Assembly (NCBI GenBank): GCA_021324335.1 | Contig: JAJPJH010000078.1 | Span: 1-33,839, forward strand | Direction: 5' to 3' | Length of the DNA: 33,839 nucleotides | Source of the DNA: Gammaproteobacteria bacterium | GTDB lineage: Bacteria; Pseudomonadota; Gammaproteobacteria; DSM-16500 | Part shown: piece after piece, positions 24,585 to 33,822 of the stretch | Numbering within the stretch: the first letter of the stretch is position 1 | Layout: every line of letters begins with the position of its first letter | Made by a program: the position numbers and the translations under genes | Notes under the pieces: model-generated | What the model was told of the DNA's origin: nothing | Databases searched by the model: none | Seen by the model: the letters and a program-made list of their open reading frames with translations, nothing else

Positions 24585-25065
24585 GCGCAGCATAATCCGG
24601 CTCTTCTGTAATTTCTTTCACTTGCTGAGTGTAAATTACTTTCCCTTCCTCATCGAGTACAATGACGCTACGTGCAAGTAACCCAGCTAATGGGCCATCT
24701 GTGATCATGACACCATAATCTTGACCAAAGCTAGGATGACGAAAAGCGGAAACAGGCTGTACATTATCCATATGTTCAGCTGCACAAAATCGTTTTTGTG
24801 CAAAAGGTAAATCGGCTGAGATGCATAAAATTAAAACATCTTTTAATTTTTCAGCAATGGCATTGAATTTTAACATTGCAGCTGCGCACGTAGGGGTATC
24901 TAAGCTAGGGAAAATATTCAATATAATTTTTTTACCCAGATAATTCTTCAGCCTAATTTCACTTAAATCTGTTTTAGTCACTGTAAAATCTGGTGCGTGC
25001 GTACCGACAGCAGGCAATTCCCCGCAAGTGTTAAGCGGCGTACCTTTTAGTGTAATACTGGCCAT
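24553..25065 (-). CDS. tpx: Thiol peroxidase (Tpx, atypical 2-Cys peroxiredoxin)
   Basis: Reduces hydrogen peroxide and organic peroxides using thioredoxin. At 170 residues, usual for Tpx. The peroxidatic Cys60 is in FPSLDTPTCAAAMLKFN, with the Thr two residues before it (T58) and Pro of the family, and the resolving Cys94 in AQKRFCAAEHMD. The conserved Arg near residue 133 (LLARSVIVLDEEGKV) is present. The start ATG has AGGAG at 8 bases and a perfect TATAAT upstream. It overlaps the tail of the candidate effector gene by 32 bases, convergently. Confidence 0.95.
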   Translation of the reverse strand: MASITLKGTPLNTCGELPAVGTHAPDFTVTKTDLSEIRLKNYLGKKIILNIFPSLDTPTCAAAMLKFNAIAEKLKDVLILCISADLPFAQKRFCAAEHMDNVQPVSAFRHPSFGQDYGVMITDGPLAGLLARSVIVLDEEGKVIYTQQVKEITEEPDYAALTAVLEKTLA

Positions 25066-25103
25066 AATTTATCTCCTAACCTAATAATTTATCCTAAAAA
25101 TCC

Positions 25104-25111
25104 ATTATACT
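25104..25111. promoter_or_regulatory. Overlapping divergent -10 boxes between tpx and the protease gene
   Basis: On the minus strand TATAAT (25109-25104) lies 38 bases before the tpx start. On the plus strand TATACT (25106-25111) overlaps it and lies 36 bases before the protease start. The -35 elements are weak on both sides. Two polymerases could not occupy both at once, so the genes may be expressed alternately. Confidence 0.4.
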
Positions 25112-25147
25112 AAGGAGAGGGAAGAAAGGAAAAATAAAATAGCTGCT

Positions 25148-27151
25148 ATGGTTGATTACGATGAACGACAACGGTTAATTCAGCAATTTCCTTGCTTTGC
25201 TGCACTCTCCTTAGTTCAGCGCAAAGAATTAGGGGCTTTAATGAAGGAAGTGCAATACACGCCTTTTGAAAAAATTGTAACCGAAAATGAACTGGTAGAT
25301 TGTATTTATATCATTGTAAAAGGCAAAGCAGAAGTTGTACGCGAGGTACCGCATCGTAAAAAAATGATCCAAGTACCCGTTGCAGTGCTAGGGCCGGAAG
25401 AAGCAATTGGTTTAAATGATACAGGGTTCTATTCAGCTACTGGCCAGCGTACTGCTACGGTCATCACAGCAACAGACATGTTATTACTACGACTTGATAT
25501 TAAAGAGCTATACGATTTTTTGCATCGGCATCAATTAGAATCTTCTATGTCTGCTGCTGCCCTTCAAATGCTACGAATACGATTAATTAAACAATCATTA
25601 CCTTTTTCTAAACTTTCCCACCACCGTTTACAGTGGTTAGCTGACCATGTGGAAGAAATTTCCTTACCTGCTGGTGCTATTTTATTTCATGAAGGTGAAA
25701 AGGGAGATAAGTGCTATTTAATTCGCACCGGTCAAATTGAAATTTTAACTAAAGATGAAAACAGTCAAGAACGTCGCTTAGCCTTATTAAAACCGCCAGT
25801 GTTATTTGGCGAAGCGACATTGATCACCAATACACTGCGTAATGCAACAGCACGAGCAATAGAAGATTGTGAGTTATTAATGCTGCGATATGACTATTTA
25901 TCCGAGCTAATGGAATCAGAAAGTGATGTCGCAAAAATGTTTATGACTTTAATGGTCGATAGAAGTCGCCCACTTAAAAATCCCAACGTGACTGTTCATC
26001 CACGCCCGACAGCAGATGGACAGACGATTACCATCTTAAAAAACGCAGAGAACGGCAGTTATTTTAAACTTTCCGAAGAGGGTGAATTTATCTGGGAGCA
26101 ATTAGATGGTAAGCATACGATGCAGGATATCACTTTAAATGTGGCGGAAAAATTTAAAGTATTTGCACCAGATGTCGTGGCGGGATTAATTTCTAAGTTG
26201 GCTAAATCAAATTTTATCACTAATTTACATATTCAATCGACCCTTCCATCACGTGCTAGCCCTTTTTGGGTAAGAGCGATAGTATCTGTTCGACGTTTAT
26301 TAGAAACACGGATTGCTTTTGGAGATGCCGATGCATGGGTAACTCGATGGTATGAAAAATATATTCACTATCTTTTTACTAAAACGGCGCAACTCATTTT
26401 TGTATTTGTTGCGATTTTTGGTTTTATCTCTTTTCTGATGAATGCTGAAAATGTCATTGCGTTATTCAGCATTGTCCATGCCAGTATGTTGTTATTTTTA
26501 ACCTTAATCCCTTTAAGTCTTGCCGGTGTAATTTTCCATGAGTTAGGGCATGCTTTTGCTGTTAAAGCATACGGGCGTGAAGTTCATTATATTGGCGTGG
26601 GGTGGTATTGGCTGATGCCGATAGCATTTACTGATACCTCTGACATGTGGCTTGCCAGCCGTAAACGTAGAATGCTTGTTAATCTTGCAGGGGTTTATGT
26701 TGATGTGATTGTAGCAGGATTCTCTGCTTCCCTTATTTATCTTATTCCTAATCCCTATTTACAAAGCATGCTTTGGTTATTCACCTTATATACTTATATT
26801 GGCGCATTTCGCATGTTAAGTCCGTTACAAGAAATGGATGGTTATTATTTGTTAATGGATTGGGTCGAAAAGCCGCGCTTACGTCAAGCAGCTGTTATAT
26901 GGCTAGTTAAAAAATTCCCTAAAGCGATTCGTCAACCTCATTTATTCCGAGAAAATCGGCCAGAAGTCACTTATTGGCTAGCTTGCATGGCTTTTCTCAT
27001 CATCGTGAGTCTTTTAACCTATTTTTTACAAGCATTTATCTTCAACGTATTAGGTATTCAATCTAACTATTATGTGAGTTTCATTTTACCCTTGTTAGTG
27101 GTGTTATTTTCTTGCATTAGTATTATTGCTGACATTCGCAACCAAGATTAA
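25148..27151 (+). CDS. cNMP-cNMP-PqqD-M50 fusion membrane metalloprotease (667 aa)
   Basis: Several domains in one chain. Residues about 13-125 and 152-262 are two cyclic-nucleotide-binding (CRP-type) domains; the second has LPAGAILFHEGEKGDKCYLIRTGQIEIL and FGEATLI. Residues about 295-360 resemble a PqqD-like peptide-binding domain (GSYFKLSEEGEFIWEQLDGKHT). The rest is a membrane M50 metalloprotease: spans at about 413-430 and 440-463, the zinc motif HELGH (464-468), and the third-ligand motif LQEMDGYYLL with Asp564. More spans follow to the end. This group is related to membrane proteases near RiPP genes, but here no core peptide or HlyD/ABC exporter is adjacent. A nucleotide-gated protease is the inference. 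The ATG has no good ribosome site close by. It ends overlapping the next gene by 4 bases. Confidence 0.87.
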   Translation: MVDYDERQRLIQQFPCFAALSLVQRKELGALMKEVQYTPFEKIVTENELVDCIYIIVKGKAEVVREVPHRKKMIQVPVAVLGPEEAIGLNDTGFYSATGQRTATVITATDMLLLRLDIKELYDFLHRHQLESSMSAAALQMLRIRLIKQSLPFSKLSHHRLQWLADHVEEISLPAGAILFHEGEKGDKCYLIRTGQIEILTKDENSQERRLALLKPPVLFGEATLITNTLRNATARAIEDCELLMLRYDYLSELMESESDVAKMFMTLMVDRSRPLKNPNVTVHPRPTADGQTITILKNAENGSYFKLSEEGEFIWEQLDGKHTMQDITLNVAEKFKVFAPDVVAGLISKLAKSNFITNLHIQSTLPSRASPFWVRAIVSVRRLLETRIAFGDADAWVTRWYEKYIHYLFTKTAQLIFVFVAIFGFISFLMNAENVIALFSIVHASMLLFLTLIPLSLAGVIFHELGHAFAVKAYGREVHYIGVGWYWLMPIAFTDTSDMWLASRKRRMLVNLAGVYVDVIVAGFSASLIYLIPNPYLQSMLWLFTLYTYIGAFRMLSPLQEMDGYYLLMDWVEKPRLRQAAVIWLVKKFPKAIRQPHLFRENRPEVTYWLACMAFLIIVSLLTYFLQAFIFNVLGIQSNYYVSFILPLLVVLFSCISIIADIRNQD

Positions 27152-29097
27152 ATTCTCATTGGCAATATCACCAATTCTTTCCCTTGTAGATGTAGGTTAC
27201 GCTGTAAAGTAAGTGGCGTTTCATTATGTAATATACGTGTTACCCAGTTATCTTTATCAAAAATAAGCTTACTCGAGAAGAAAATGCAATTAGAATATTT
27301 CTTACTAATTTCTTCCGCTAATTTCGATAACTCTTCTACGGTATCCGTACCAAACCCAGCATAAGCTTCAGCGGCAATACCATATTGATGGCAGTAATCG
27401 AGGAAGTATTGGAGATTTTCATTGACCTTACTGCGCATTTTTTCTAATTCTTCCTGACCAGCAAAACTTTCAACATCTACAATTCCCGCACTTAAGAAAA
27501 CGAAATTTTTAAAATGTCGCGGAAACATGCGAATAACATTCAATAAGGTATGCATGGCAACCCCTTGGCTTTTACCCACAAGAATGACAGCAGTTGGCTG
27601 TTGTGGGTCAACGGGGATAGGATTTAAGGGATGGACAATGGGTTGTTTTAATTGAGCATCTAATTGATTTAGTTTTTTGCTGAAATTGCGATAGTGACGT
27701 TTGATTAATAAACAAATAAAAATAACAGTACAGGTGACGACTACTGTTAACCAGCCCCCGGATTGGAATTTAGAAATCAGTGTCACGCATAGAATGCTGC
27801 TGGTAATGCAAAAAGCAAAGAATGAAAAGAGTAACCGCCACAACCATCGAGGAGAGGCTTTGGTCCGATGCCGGGCCCAATAGACACACATACCAAAAAG
27901 CGATAAGGAGAAAGTGACAAATACATTGATACTATATAAAACAACTAGCAATGAGACTTTACCACGACACCATAATAAAATGCCAAGCGCGAAAATACCA
28001 AACAAGATGAGACCATTTTGAATGACTAAGCGCGTGGAAAGATGACGAAAACGATTGGGCATCCAGCCATCGATGGCCATATTCGCTAAGACGCTAGGAC
28101 CGGCGAGAAACCCAGTATTGGCGGCCACGAAAAGCAAACCAGCTTCCAGCAAAAGGGTGATGAGCAAAGTCATTTCGCCAAATTTGGAATTGCCTAAAAT
28201 AGAATGGAAAACGACTGCATTTAAGGTCTCGCCGGGAACAGGTTTAGGTGCCCATAATAAATACAGTAAAATGATACCTGCCGCGACAGCGCTTAAGGAA
28301 ATTGCCATGTACAACATGGTCCATTTGCCGGTGACAACACGCGGTTCACGTAATCGGTTGACGTTATTAGAAACGGCTTCAAGACCGGTGTATGTACCGC
28401 TGCCCAGTGAGTAAGCATGTAAAGTCAATGCTAAAACGGGGACCCAGCCGACAGCTGCAATGGTGTTACGCGTTTCTTCTATTGTTTGAGGAATAATCAA
28501 CATTAATCCTTTATGGTGGGCTCCAATACCATATCCAATTAAAATAATATGAATAATGAAAAATCCTAAAAAAATAGGCATGAGTATTTTGATGGATTCT
28601 TTCATACCGCGCATATTTAAAATCAGTAAGAGAAAAATGAGTCCGACTTCGGCCAATAATTTATAAGCTAAAAAATCAGATGGAAGTAAGCTGAAAATCG
28701 CATCCATTGAGCTTGCGGTAGAAACCGCAATGGTAAGAGCATAGTCTACAATTAAAGCGGCGCCAGAAACTAAGCCAACATGCGCTCCCAATAATTGGGA
28801 AGCAACTTTATAACCCCCCCCGCCGCTAGGAAAGAGCTCAATGACTTGGTTATACCCCACTGCGATAACGAAAACAGTGATAGCAGTGGCGATGGCAATG
28901 TAGAGAGCGAAATGGGTATGGGGTCCCAAGGCAATATACGCTTCTTCAGGACCGTAACAGGAAGAAGATAAACCGTCAGCACCTAACCCCACCCATGCGA
29001 AGAAAGCGATCAGAGAAACATGGCGTAAAATTTGTGGATTAAATGGATTGAGTGGATGCCCAATAATGAGCTGCTTAATTCGTTTTATTAAAGACAT
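27148..29097 (-). CDS. APC-superfamily permease with cytosolic domain (KimA-like potassium importer)
   Basis: A protein of 649 residues: about 12 spans in the first ~480, then a cytosolic domain of about 165 residues. The opening segments IIGHPLNPF and GLGADGLSSSCYGPEEAYIALG match the KimA/YdaO group (SSDALSS...YGPE pattern), and the C-terminal part (PTAVILVGKSQGVAMHTLLNVIRMFP) has the look of a nucleotide-sensing, Usp-like domain. KimA of Bacillus imports potassium and is controlled by cyclic di-AMP; whether this relative is a potassium or amino acid carrier cannot be told. ATG 29097. It follows htpX by 14 bases, so the two form an operon. Confidence 0.8.
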   Translation of the reverse strand: MSLIKRIKQLIIGHPLNPFNPQILRHVSLIAFFAWVGLGADGLSSSCYGPEEAYIALGPHTHFALYIAIATAITVFVIAVGYNQVIELFPSGGGGYKVASQLLGAHVGLVSGAALIVDYALTIAVSTASSMDAIFSLLPSDFLAYKLLAEVGLIFLLLILNMRGMKESIKILMPIFLGFFIIHIILIGYGIGAHHKGLMLIIPQTIEETRNTIAAVGWVPVLALTLHAYSLGSGTYTGLEAVSNNVNRLREPRVVTGKWTMLYMAISLSAVAAGIILLYLLWAPKPVPGETLNAVVFHSILGNSKFGEMTLLITLLLEAGLLFVAANTGFLAGPSVLANMAIDGWMPNRFRHLSTRLVIQNGLILFGIFALGILLWCRGKVSLLVVLYSINVFVTFSLSLFGMCVYWARHRTKASPRWLWRLLFSFFAFCITSSILCVTLISKFQSGGWLTVVVTCTVIFICLLIKRHYRNFSKKLNQLDAQLKQPIVHPLNPIPVDPQQPTAVILVGKSQGVAMHTLLNVIRMFPRHFKNFVFLSAGIVDVESFAGQEELEKMRSKVNENLQYFLDYCHQYGIAAEAYAGFGTDTVEELSKLAEEISKKYSNCIFFSSKLIFDKDNWVTRILHNETPLTLQRNLHLQGKELVILPMRI

Positions 29098-29111
29098 AAA
29101 TGTGAAAATCC

Positions 29112-30002
29112 CTATAAGCTTTCTAATCGTGCAATGCGCTTTTCTAATGGTGGATGACTAGAAAAAAGTTCCAACCAACTCGAATGTTGATTTATTTTCA
29201 GTGCAGCAAGTGAAGGTGCCCGATGATCGATAATTTCCGTCGTGTCTTGCAAGCGTTTTAAGGCTGCAATCATTTTCTCACGTCCCACTAGTTTAGCCCC
29301 GCCACGATCAGCACGGTATTCTCGCCAACGCGAGAAAGCGGCTACTAACAGGGTTCCTAAGAGGGTAAAGAGGATATCAAAGATAATGGTTAAGATACTG
29401 TAGGTCATATAAGAAATCTCGCCGCGGTCTTCATTACGGGATAACGCGGCTGAAACGGCGTAAGCAGCAATACGTGATAAAAAGAGGGCAAAAGAATTGA
29501 TTACCCCTTGAATTAAAGTCATGGTGACCATATCGCCATTAGCAATATGGGAAATCTCATGGCCGAGGACAGCTTCAATCTCACCGCGATTCATCTTAAC
29601 GAGCAAACCCGATGAGACGGCCACTAACGCATGATTTTTAGAAGGGCCGGTGGCGAATGCATTGACTTCAGGGGAGCGATAAATCCCTACCTCAGGCAAC
29701 GTATTAAAGCCTTCTTTTCGTGCTAAGTCATAGACGATATCAAGGAGAAAATGCTCTTCGCGAGTCGCATTTTTCGGATTAATAGTGACGACACCCATGG
29801 TCATTTTGGCGATGAATTTAGACAGCAAGAGAGAAATAAAGGCTCCCGTCATGCCCCAAATAAGACAAAAAATGGCTAGTTGCGTATAGTTAATGCCATA
29901 AGCAGTCAGATAATGGTGTAATCCCAGTACACTAGTAATGATAGAAATCGTCGCGATGACGAGAATATTCGTACCTATAAACAAAAGGATGCGTTTTAAC
30001 AT
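29112..30002 (-). CDS. htpX: HtpX zinc metalloprotease (M48B)
   Basis: Integral membrane protease that degrades misfolded membrane proteins. In its 296 residues there are two N-terminal spans, then the zinc site HEISH (148-152), two further spans (about 165-185 and 200-223), and the third zinc ligand Glu228 in SRWREYRADRGGAKLVG. The closing SSHPPLEKRIARLESL is diagnostic. Length is usual. It is the first gene of a unit with the KimA-like permease. A TATAAT-like sequence lies upstream (30062-30057) but no good -35 accompanies it. In E. coli htpX belongs to the CpxR and heat regulon; no such site was recognised. Confidence 0.96.
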   Translation of the reverse strand: MLKRILLFIGTNILVIATISIITSVLGLHHYLTAYGINYTQLAIFCLIWGMTGAFISLLLSKFIAKMTMGVVTINPKNATREEHFLLDIVYDLARKEGFNTLPEVGIYRSPEVNAFATGPSKNHALVAVSSGLLVKMNRGEIEAVLGHEISHIANGDMVTMTLIQGVINSFALFLSRIAAYAVSAALSRNEDRGEISYMTYSILTIIFDILFTLLGTLLVAAFSRWREYRADRGGAKLVGREKMIAALKRLQDTTEIIDHRAPSLAALKINQHSSWLELFSSHPPLEKRIARLESL

Positions 30003-30109
30003 AACGGACTTCCTCGCTGCTTATTTTCTTATCCCGTTTTTGCAGGAATGACCGGTATTATATCGGCTTTTAGATAATGAAGATATAGCCGACTTTTGGC
30101 GAGGCTATC

Positions 30110-30874
30110 TTACTTTTCTTGCATACGCAGTGCGCCATCAAGACGTATCACTTCCCCATTTAACATTGGATTTTCAATGATGTGCTGAACGAGGGCTGCA
30201 TACTCTTCAGGATGAGCTAAGCGTTTGGGGAAAGGCACAGAAGCGCCTAAAGAAGCCCGCGCTTCGGGAGTAATTTTCTGGAACATAGGCGTATCGACTA
30301 AGCCAGGTGCAATTGCCATTACACGGATGCCAAAGCGGGCTAATTCACGCGCGACGGGTAAGGTCATTGAAACAATACCGCCTTTAGAAGCACTATAGGC
30401 TGCTTGACCGATTTGTCCTTCGAAAGCTGCTACGGAAGCGGTATTGATAAGGATTCCCCGTTCGCCAGAATTTCCAATCGGGGCTAAAGATGTCATTGCA
30501 GCGCTAGCCACGCGCATGATGTTGAAGGTACCAATGAGATTAATATCAATGACTTTACGGAATTCATCTAATGGCATGGGGCCTTGCTGGCCTACCACCC
30601 GTTTGGCATGCACAATTCCTGCACAATTAATACAAATCCGAGCAGGTCCCTGATGTTTTTCAGCTTCTGCAATGGCTTTTTCTGCACTTTCTGCCTGCGT
30701 GACATCACAATAAACGGCATAACCATCAATTTCCTCTGCTAGTTTTTTTGCCGCATCGAGATTAAGATCAAATAAAGCTACTTTGGCACCCAGTTTGCTT
30801 AAATGTTTAGCCGTCGCAGCCCCCATACCAGAAGCTCCGCCTGTAATGATAGCTGCGCAATTTTTGATTTCCAT
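30110..30874 (-). CDS. Short-chain dehydrogenase, 3-hydroxyacyl-CoA type (HSD10-like)
   Basis: NAD-dependent oxidoreductase of 254 residues. TGGASGMGAAT (11-21) is the nucleotide-binding loop, NCAG at 83-86 the structural motif, and Ser147, Tyr160 and Lys164 (in YSASKGG) the catalytic set. The region MTSLAPIGNSGERGILINTASVAAFEGQIGQ and the end (LNGEVIRLDGALRMQ) match HSD10/HADH2-like enzymes that oxidise 3-hydroxyacyl-CoA or 2-methyl-3-hydroxybutyryl-CoA, the latter in isoleucine breakdown. The nearby ETF genes and thiolase support an acyl-CoA role. Divergent from etfB, with an 85-base spacer. Confidence 0.9.
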   Translation of the reverse strand: MEIKNCAAIITGGASGMGAATAKHLSKLGAKVALFDLNLDAAKKLAEEIDGYAVYCDVTQAESAEKAIAEAEKHQGPARICINCAGIVHAKRVVGQQGPMPLDEFRKVIDINLIGTFNIMRVASAAMTSLAPIGNSGERGILINTASVAAFEGQIGQAAYSASKGGIVSMTLPVARELARFGIRVMAIAPGLVDTPMFQKITPEARASLGASVPFPKRLAHPEEYAALVQHIIENPMLNGEVIRLDGALRMQEK

Positions 30875-30959
30875 GGTTCACTTCCTTTAGTTGGTTTTAT
30901 TGTGTCTGTTAGGAGTGAAATGATACCATCTGCACGTTATTTTAACATGGAGCAAGAGG

Positions 30960-31706
30960 ATGAAAATTCTCGTAGCGGTAAAAAGAGTAATCGATTATCA
31001 AGTATCTGTTCGTATTAAATCTGATGGCTCAGGTGTTGAAACGGCCAATGTTAAAATGTCTATGAATCCCTTCGATGCGATTGCAGTTGAAGAAGCCATT
31101 CGCATTAAAGAAAAAGGGTTAGCGAGTGAAATCATGGTAGTGTCGATAGGCAGTGAGGCATGTCAGGAAACATTACGTACCGCGCTTGCGATGGGAGCAG
31201 ATCGGGCTATTTTAGTGCAAACCGACACTGAGATTCAGCCTTTAGCTGCTGCAAAAATCCTAAAATCATTTGTTGATCAAGAATCGCCTCAATTAGTGAT
31301 TTTAGGAAAACAGGCAATTGATACAGATCATAACCAAGTTGGCCAAATGTTAGCGGCATTATTAAATTGGCCGCAAGGTACGTTTGCGTCGAAATTAGAA
31401 TTTCGTGATGACGGCGTGAGTGTGACGCGCGAAATTGACGGTGGAATGGAAACGGTTTTTTTAAAATTACCTGCTGTTGTGACGACAGATTTACGTTTAA
31501 ATGAACCCCGTTACATTTCTTTACCCAATATTATGCAGGCGAAGCGTAAACCCTTGACGATTGTGCCCGCTGATACCTTAAACCTCAATCTGCAACCGCG
31601 CTTTAAAATAGTAAATGTTGCACTCCCAGAAAAACGCCGTGCAGGAGAACGTTTAGAAAGTGTGGCGGAATTGATAGAGCGTTTAAAAGAAAAACAGGTG
31701 ATCTGA
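30960..31706 (+). CDS. etfB: Electron transfer flavoprotein beta subunit
   Basis: Half of the EtfAB heterodimer that carries electrons from acyl-CoA dehydrogenases (here isovaleryl-CoA dehydrogenase) to ETF-QO. It has 248 residues, opening [20 protein letters not shown], with [23 protein letters not shown] and [12 protein letters not shown] (the AMP-binding part), and [25 protein letters not shown]. These are standard EtfB landmarks. ATG 30960; GGAGC 8 bases upstream. A weak promoter, TTGTGT-18-TACCAT (30900-30929), lies just upstream. The stop overlaps the etfA start (TGATG). Confidence 0.96.
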   Translation: MKILVAVKRVIDYQVSVRIKSDGSGVETANVKMSMNPFDAIAVEEAIRIKEKGLASEIMVVSIGSEACQETLRTALAMGADRAILVQTDTEIQPLAAAKILKSFVDQESPQLVILGKQAIDTDHNQVGQMLAALLNWPQGTFASKLEFRDDGVSVTREIDGGMETVFLKLPAVVTTDLRLNEPRYISLPNIMQAKRKPLTIVPADTLNLNLQPRFKIVNVALPEKRRAGERLESVAELIERLKEKQVI

Positions 31707-32653
31707 TGAAAACATTAATCATTGCTGAACATGACAATCACATTTTGAAATCTGCTACCTACCATACACTGACAGCAGCCAAAACATTAGGTCATCCTAT
31801 CGATGTACTGGTAATAGGTGGAGGGTGTCAGAAAGTAGCAGAGCAAGTTTGTTTATTGCCGGATGTACAAACCGTTTTTCTCGCTGATCATGAAGTGTAT
31901 CAACATCAACTTGCTGAAAATTGTGCAGCGCTGATCGCAGAAGTGGGTAAACAGTATGATTATATTTTAGCGCCTGCCACAACCTTCGGAAAAAATCTCT
32001 TACCACGAGTAGCGGCTTTACTTGATACCGCGATGGTGAGTGATGTCATTAAAATTATTTCGGGTGATACGTTTGTCCGTCCTATTTATGCAGGCAATGT
32101 GCTCGAGACGGAACAATTGCAAGAAAAAATTAAGATTCTCACTATTCGTACGACTGCTTTTGCTCCTACAAAAGCGACTCAGCAAGCTCGTGCTAAATTA
32201 GAAGTGCTTCCCCAAGCGATTCCCAATCATTTATCGCGTTTTGAAAGCCAACAATTAACCGAATCAAAACGTCCTGAACTGACTTCTGCTCGCATCGTCA
32301 TTTCAGGTGGTCGTGGGTTGAAGAGTGCAGAAAATTTTAAACTGATTGAAGAAGTAGCCGATTGTTTAGGGGCTGCGGTGGGTGCCTCACGGGCTGCAGT
32401 GGATGCAGGTTTTGCACCAAATGATTATCAAGTTGGCCAAACCGGTAAAATCGTGGCACCTGATTTGTATATTGCTGTGGGTATTTCAGGGGCTATTCAA
32501 CATTTAGCAGGCATGAAAGACAGTAAAGTGATTGTGGCAATTAATAAAGACCCCGACGCCCCCATTTTTGAAATTGCAGATTATGCATTAGTTGGTGATT
32601 TATTCACGATTTTACCCACATTGAAAACCGAGTTGGAAAAAGTAGAGTCATGA
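31706..32653 (+). CDS. etfA: Electron transfer flavoprotein alpha subunit
   Basis: FAD-binding half of the EtfAB heterodimer, 315 residues. The C-terminal FAD domain is complete: SGGRGLKSAENF (about 202-213), GAAVGASRAAVDAGFAPNDYQVGQTGK, and YIAVGISGAIQHLAGMKDSKVIVAINKDPDAPIFEIADY. This last stretch is the family signature. It overlaps etfB at TGATG and ends in an ATGA overlap with the MFS gene, so all three genes form one operon. Confidence 0.97.
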   Translation: MKTLIIAEHDNHILKSATYHTLTAAKTLGHPIDVLVIGGGCQKVAEQVCLLPDVQTVFLADHEVYQHQLAENCAALIAEVGKQYDYILAPATTFGKNLLPRVAALLDTAMVSDVIKIISGDTFVRPIYAGNVLETEQLQEKIKILTIRTTAFAPTKATQQARAKLEVLPQAIPNHLSRFESQQLTESKRPELTSARIVISGGRGLKSAENFKLIEEVADCLGAAVGASRAAVDAGFAPNDYQVGQTGKIVAPDLYIAVGISGAIQHLAGMKDSKVIVAINKDPDAPIFEIADYALVGDLFTILPTLKTELEKVES

Positions 32654-33822
32654 CGGCAAATATTACCAAAAAAGACGCCGTTAAATTCGTCGTTTTAATG
32701 GGCATCCTCAGTTTATTAGCCGATATGACTTATGAAGGCGCGCGCAGTATCACCGGTCCTTATTTAGGGACCTTGGGGGCGAGCGGTGCCATTGTCGGAT
32801 TTGTAGCAGGGTTCGGTGAATTTTTTGGCTATGGATTGCGTCTTTTTTCCGGCTATTTTGTTGATCGTAGTCATCGTTATTGGCTTATTGCGATACTGGG
32901 ATATTTCATCAATCTTTTAGCCGTTCCCTTACTTGCTTTGACAACCCGATGGTGGACAGCTAGTTTTTTAATCGTGGCAGAACGTGCGGGTAAAGGTATT
33001 CGGAATCCTGCACGCGATGCGATGTTATCGCATGCAGCCCAGCGTATGGGAATGGGATGGGGATTCGGCTTACATGAAGCCATGGACCAAACAGGCGCCA
33101 TGTTAGGTCCTTTACTGGTCGCACTTATTCTCTATTGGCATGGTCATTATCAACATGCTTTTGCGATGTTAGCGATTCCTGCCATGGCTGCATTAGGCGT
33201 GTTATTTATTTCTTGTTTTCTCTATCCTGATCCGAAAACATTAGAAGCCCAAAGCAAGCCTCTTGCTTTTACTACACTCAAAGCTAACAAGCCTTTTTGG
33301 ATTTACTTGATAGGCGCTTCTTTAGTCGCTCTGGGTTATGCGGATTTTGCTTTGATCGCCTATCATTTTGGTAAAGAACAATTGATTTCCCCTCTCTGGA
33401 TACCCATCACTTATGCTATCGCTTTAGGTACTAACATTGTGATGGCACCCTGGCTTGGCCATCTTTATGATCGCAAAGGGTTTATTGTTCTCGTCATGAT
33501 GACAGCGATAGCAAGCCTCTTTGCTCCCCTGGTTTTCTTCGGTAATATTCAGTGGGCGGTGCTAGGCGTGATTGTATGGGGCATAGGCTATGGCGCTCAA
33601 AATTCACTGATGCGTGCTATCATCGGTAATATTGTTCCAAAAGAGAAACGCGGATCAGCTTATGGCGTCTTTAATGCCATTTTTGGAGTGTGCTGGTTTT
33701 TGGGCAGTGCTTTGATGGGGGTTTTGTATGATACCTCCCTCATTTTTCTGGTGATTTTTTCTGTGTCAGCCCAGTTGCTGGCTTTACCATTCCTTTGGAA
33801 AGCAAGGCGGCTTTTACTATAA
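32650..33822 (+). CDS. MFS-family membrane transporter
   Basis: A 12-helix major facilitator of 390 residues. MTYEGARSITGPYLGTLGASGAIVG and SGYFVDRSHRYWLIAI hold the loop-2/3 pattern of the family, with FLIVAERAGKGIRNPARDAMLSHAA a conserved segment of a bacterial MFS subgroup; the second half contains APWLGHLYDRKGFIVL, the matching motif A repeat. The substrate is unknown. Its ATG overlaps the etfA stop (ATGA). Such MFS genes attached to etf operons are unremarkable, but no functional tie is established. The gene is complete; 17 bases of unannotated sequence remain to the window end. Confidence 0.86.
   Translation: MTANITKKDAVKFVVLMGILSLLADMTYEGARSITGPYLGTLGASGAIVGFVAGFGEFFGYGLRLFSGYFVDRSHRYWLIAILGYFINLLAVPLLALTTRWWTASFLIVAERAGKGIRNPARDAMLSHAAQRMGMGWGFGLHEAMDQTGAMLGPLLVALILYWHGHYQHAFAMLAIPAMAALGVLFISCFLYPDPKTLEAQSKPLAFTTLKANKPFWIYLIGASLVALGYADFALIAYHFGKEQLISPLWIPITYAIALGTNIVMAPWLGHLYDRKGFIVLVMMTAIASLFAPLVFFGNIQWAVLGVIVWGIGYGAQNSLMRAIIGNIVPKEKRGSAYGVFNAIFGVCWFLGSALMGVLYDTSLIFLVIFSVSAQLLALPFLWKARRLLL

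Noticed and set aside
30085..30108. ATAGCC/GGCTAT hairpin after the short-chain dehydrogenase gene as a terminator
   Set aside because: Only 6 base pairs with a 12-base loop and no T run on the transcribed side.
30900..30929. TTGTGT-18-TACCAT as a firm etfB promoter
   Set aside because: Too weak to list as a feature of its own; mentioned under etfB only.
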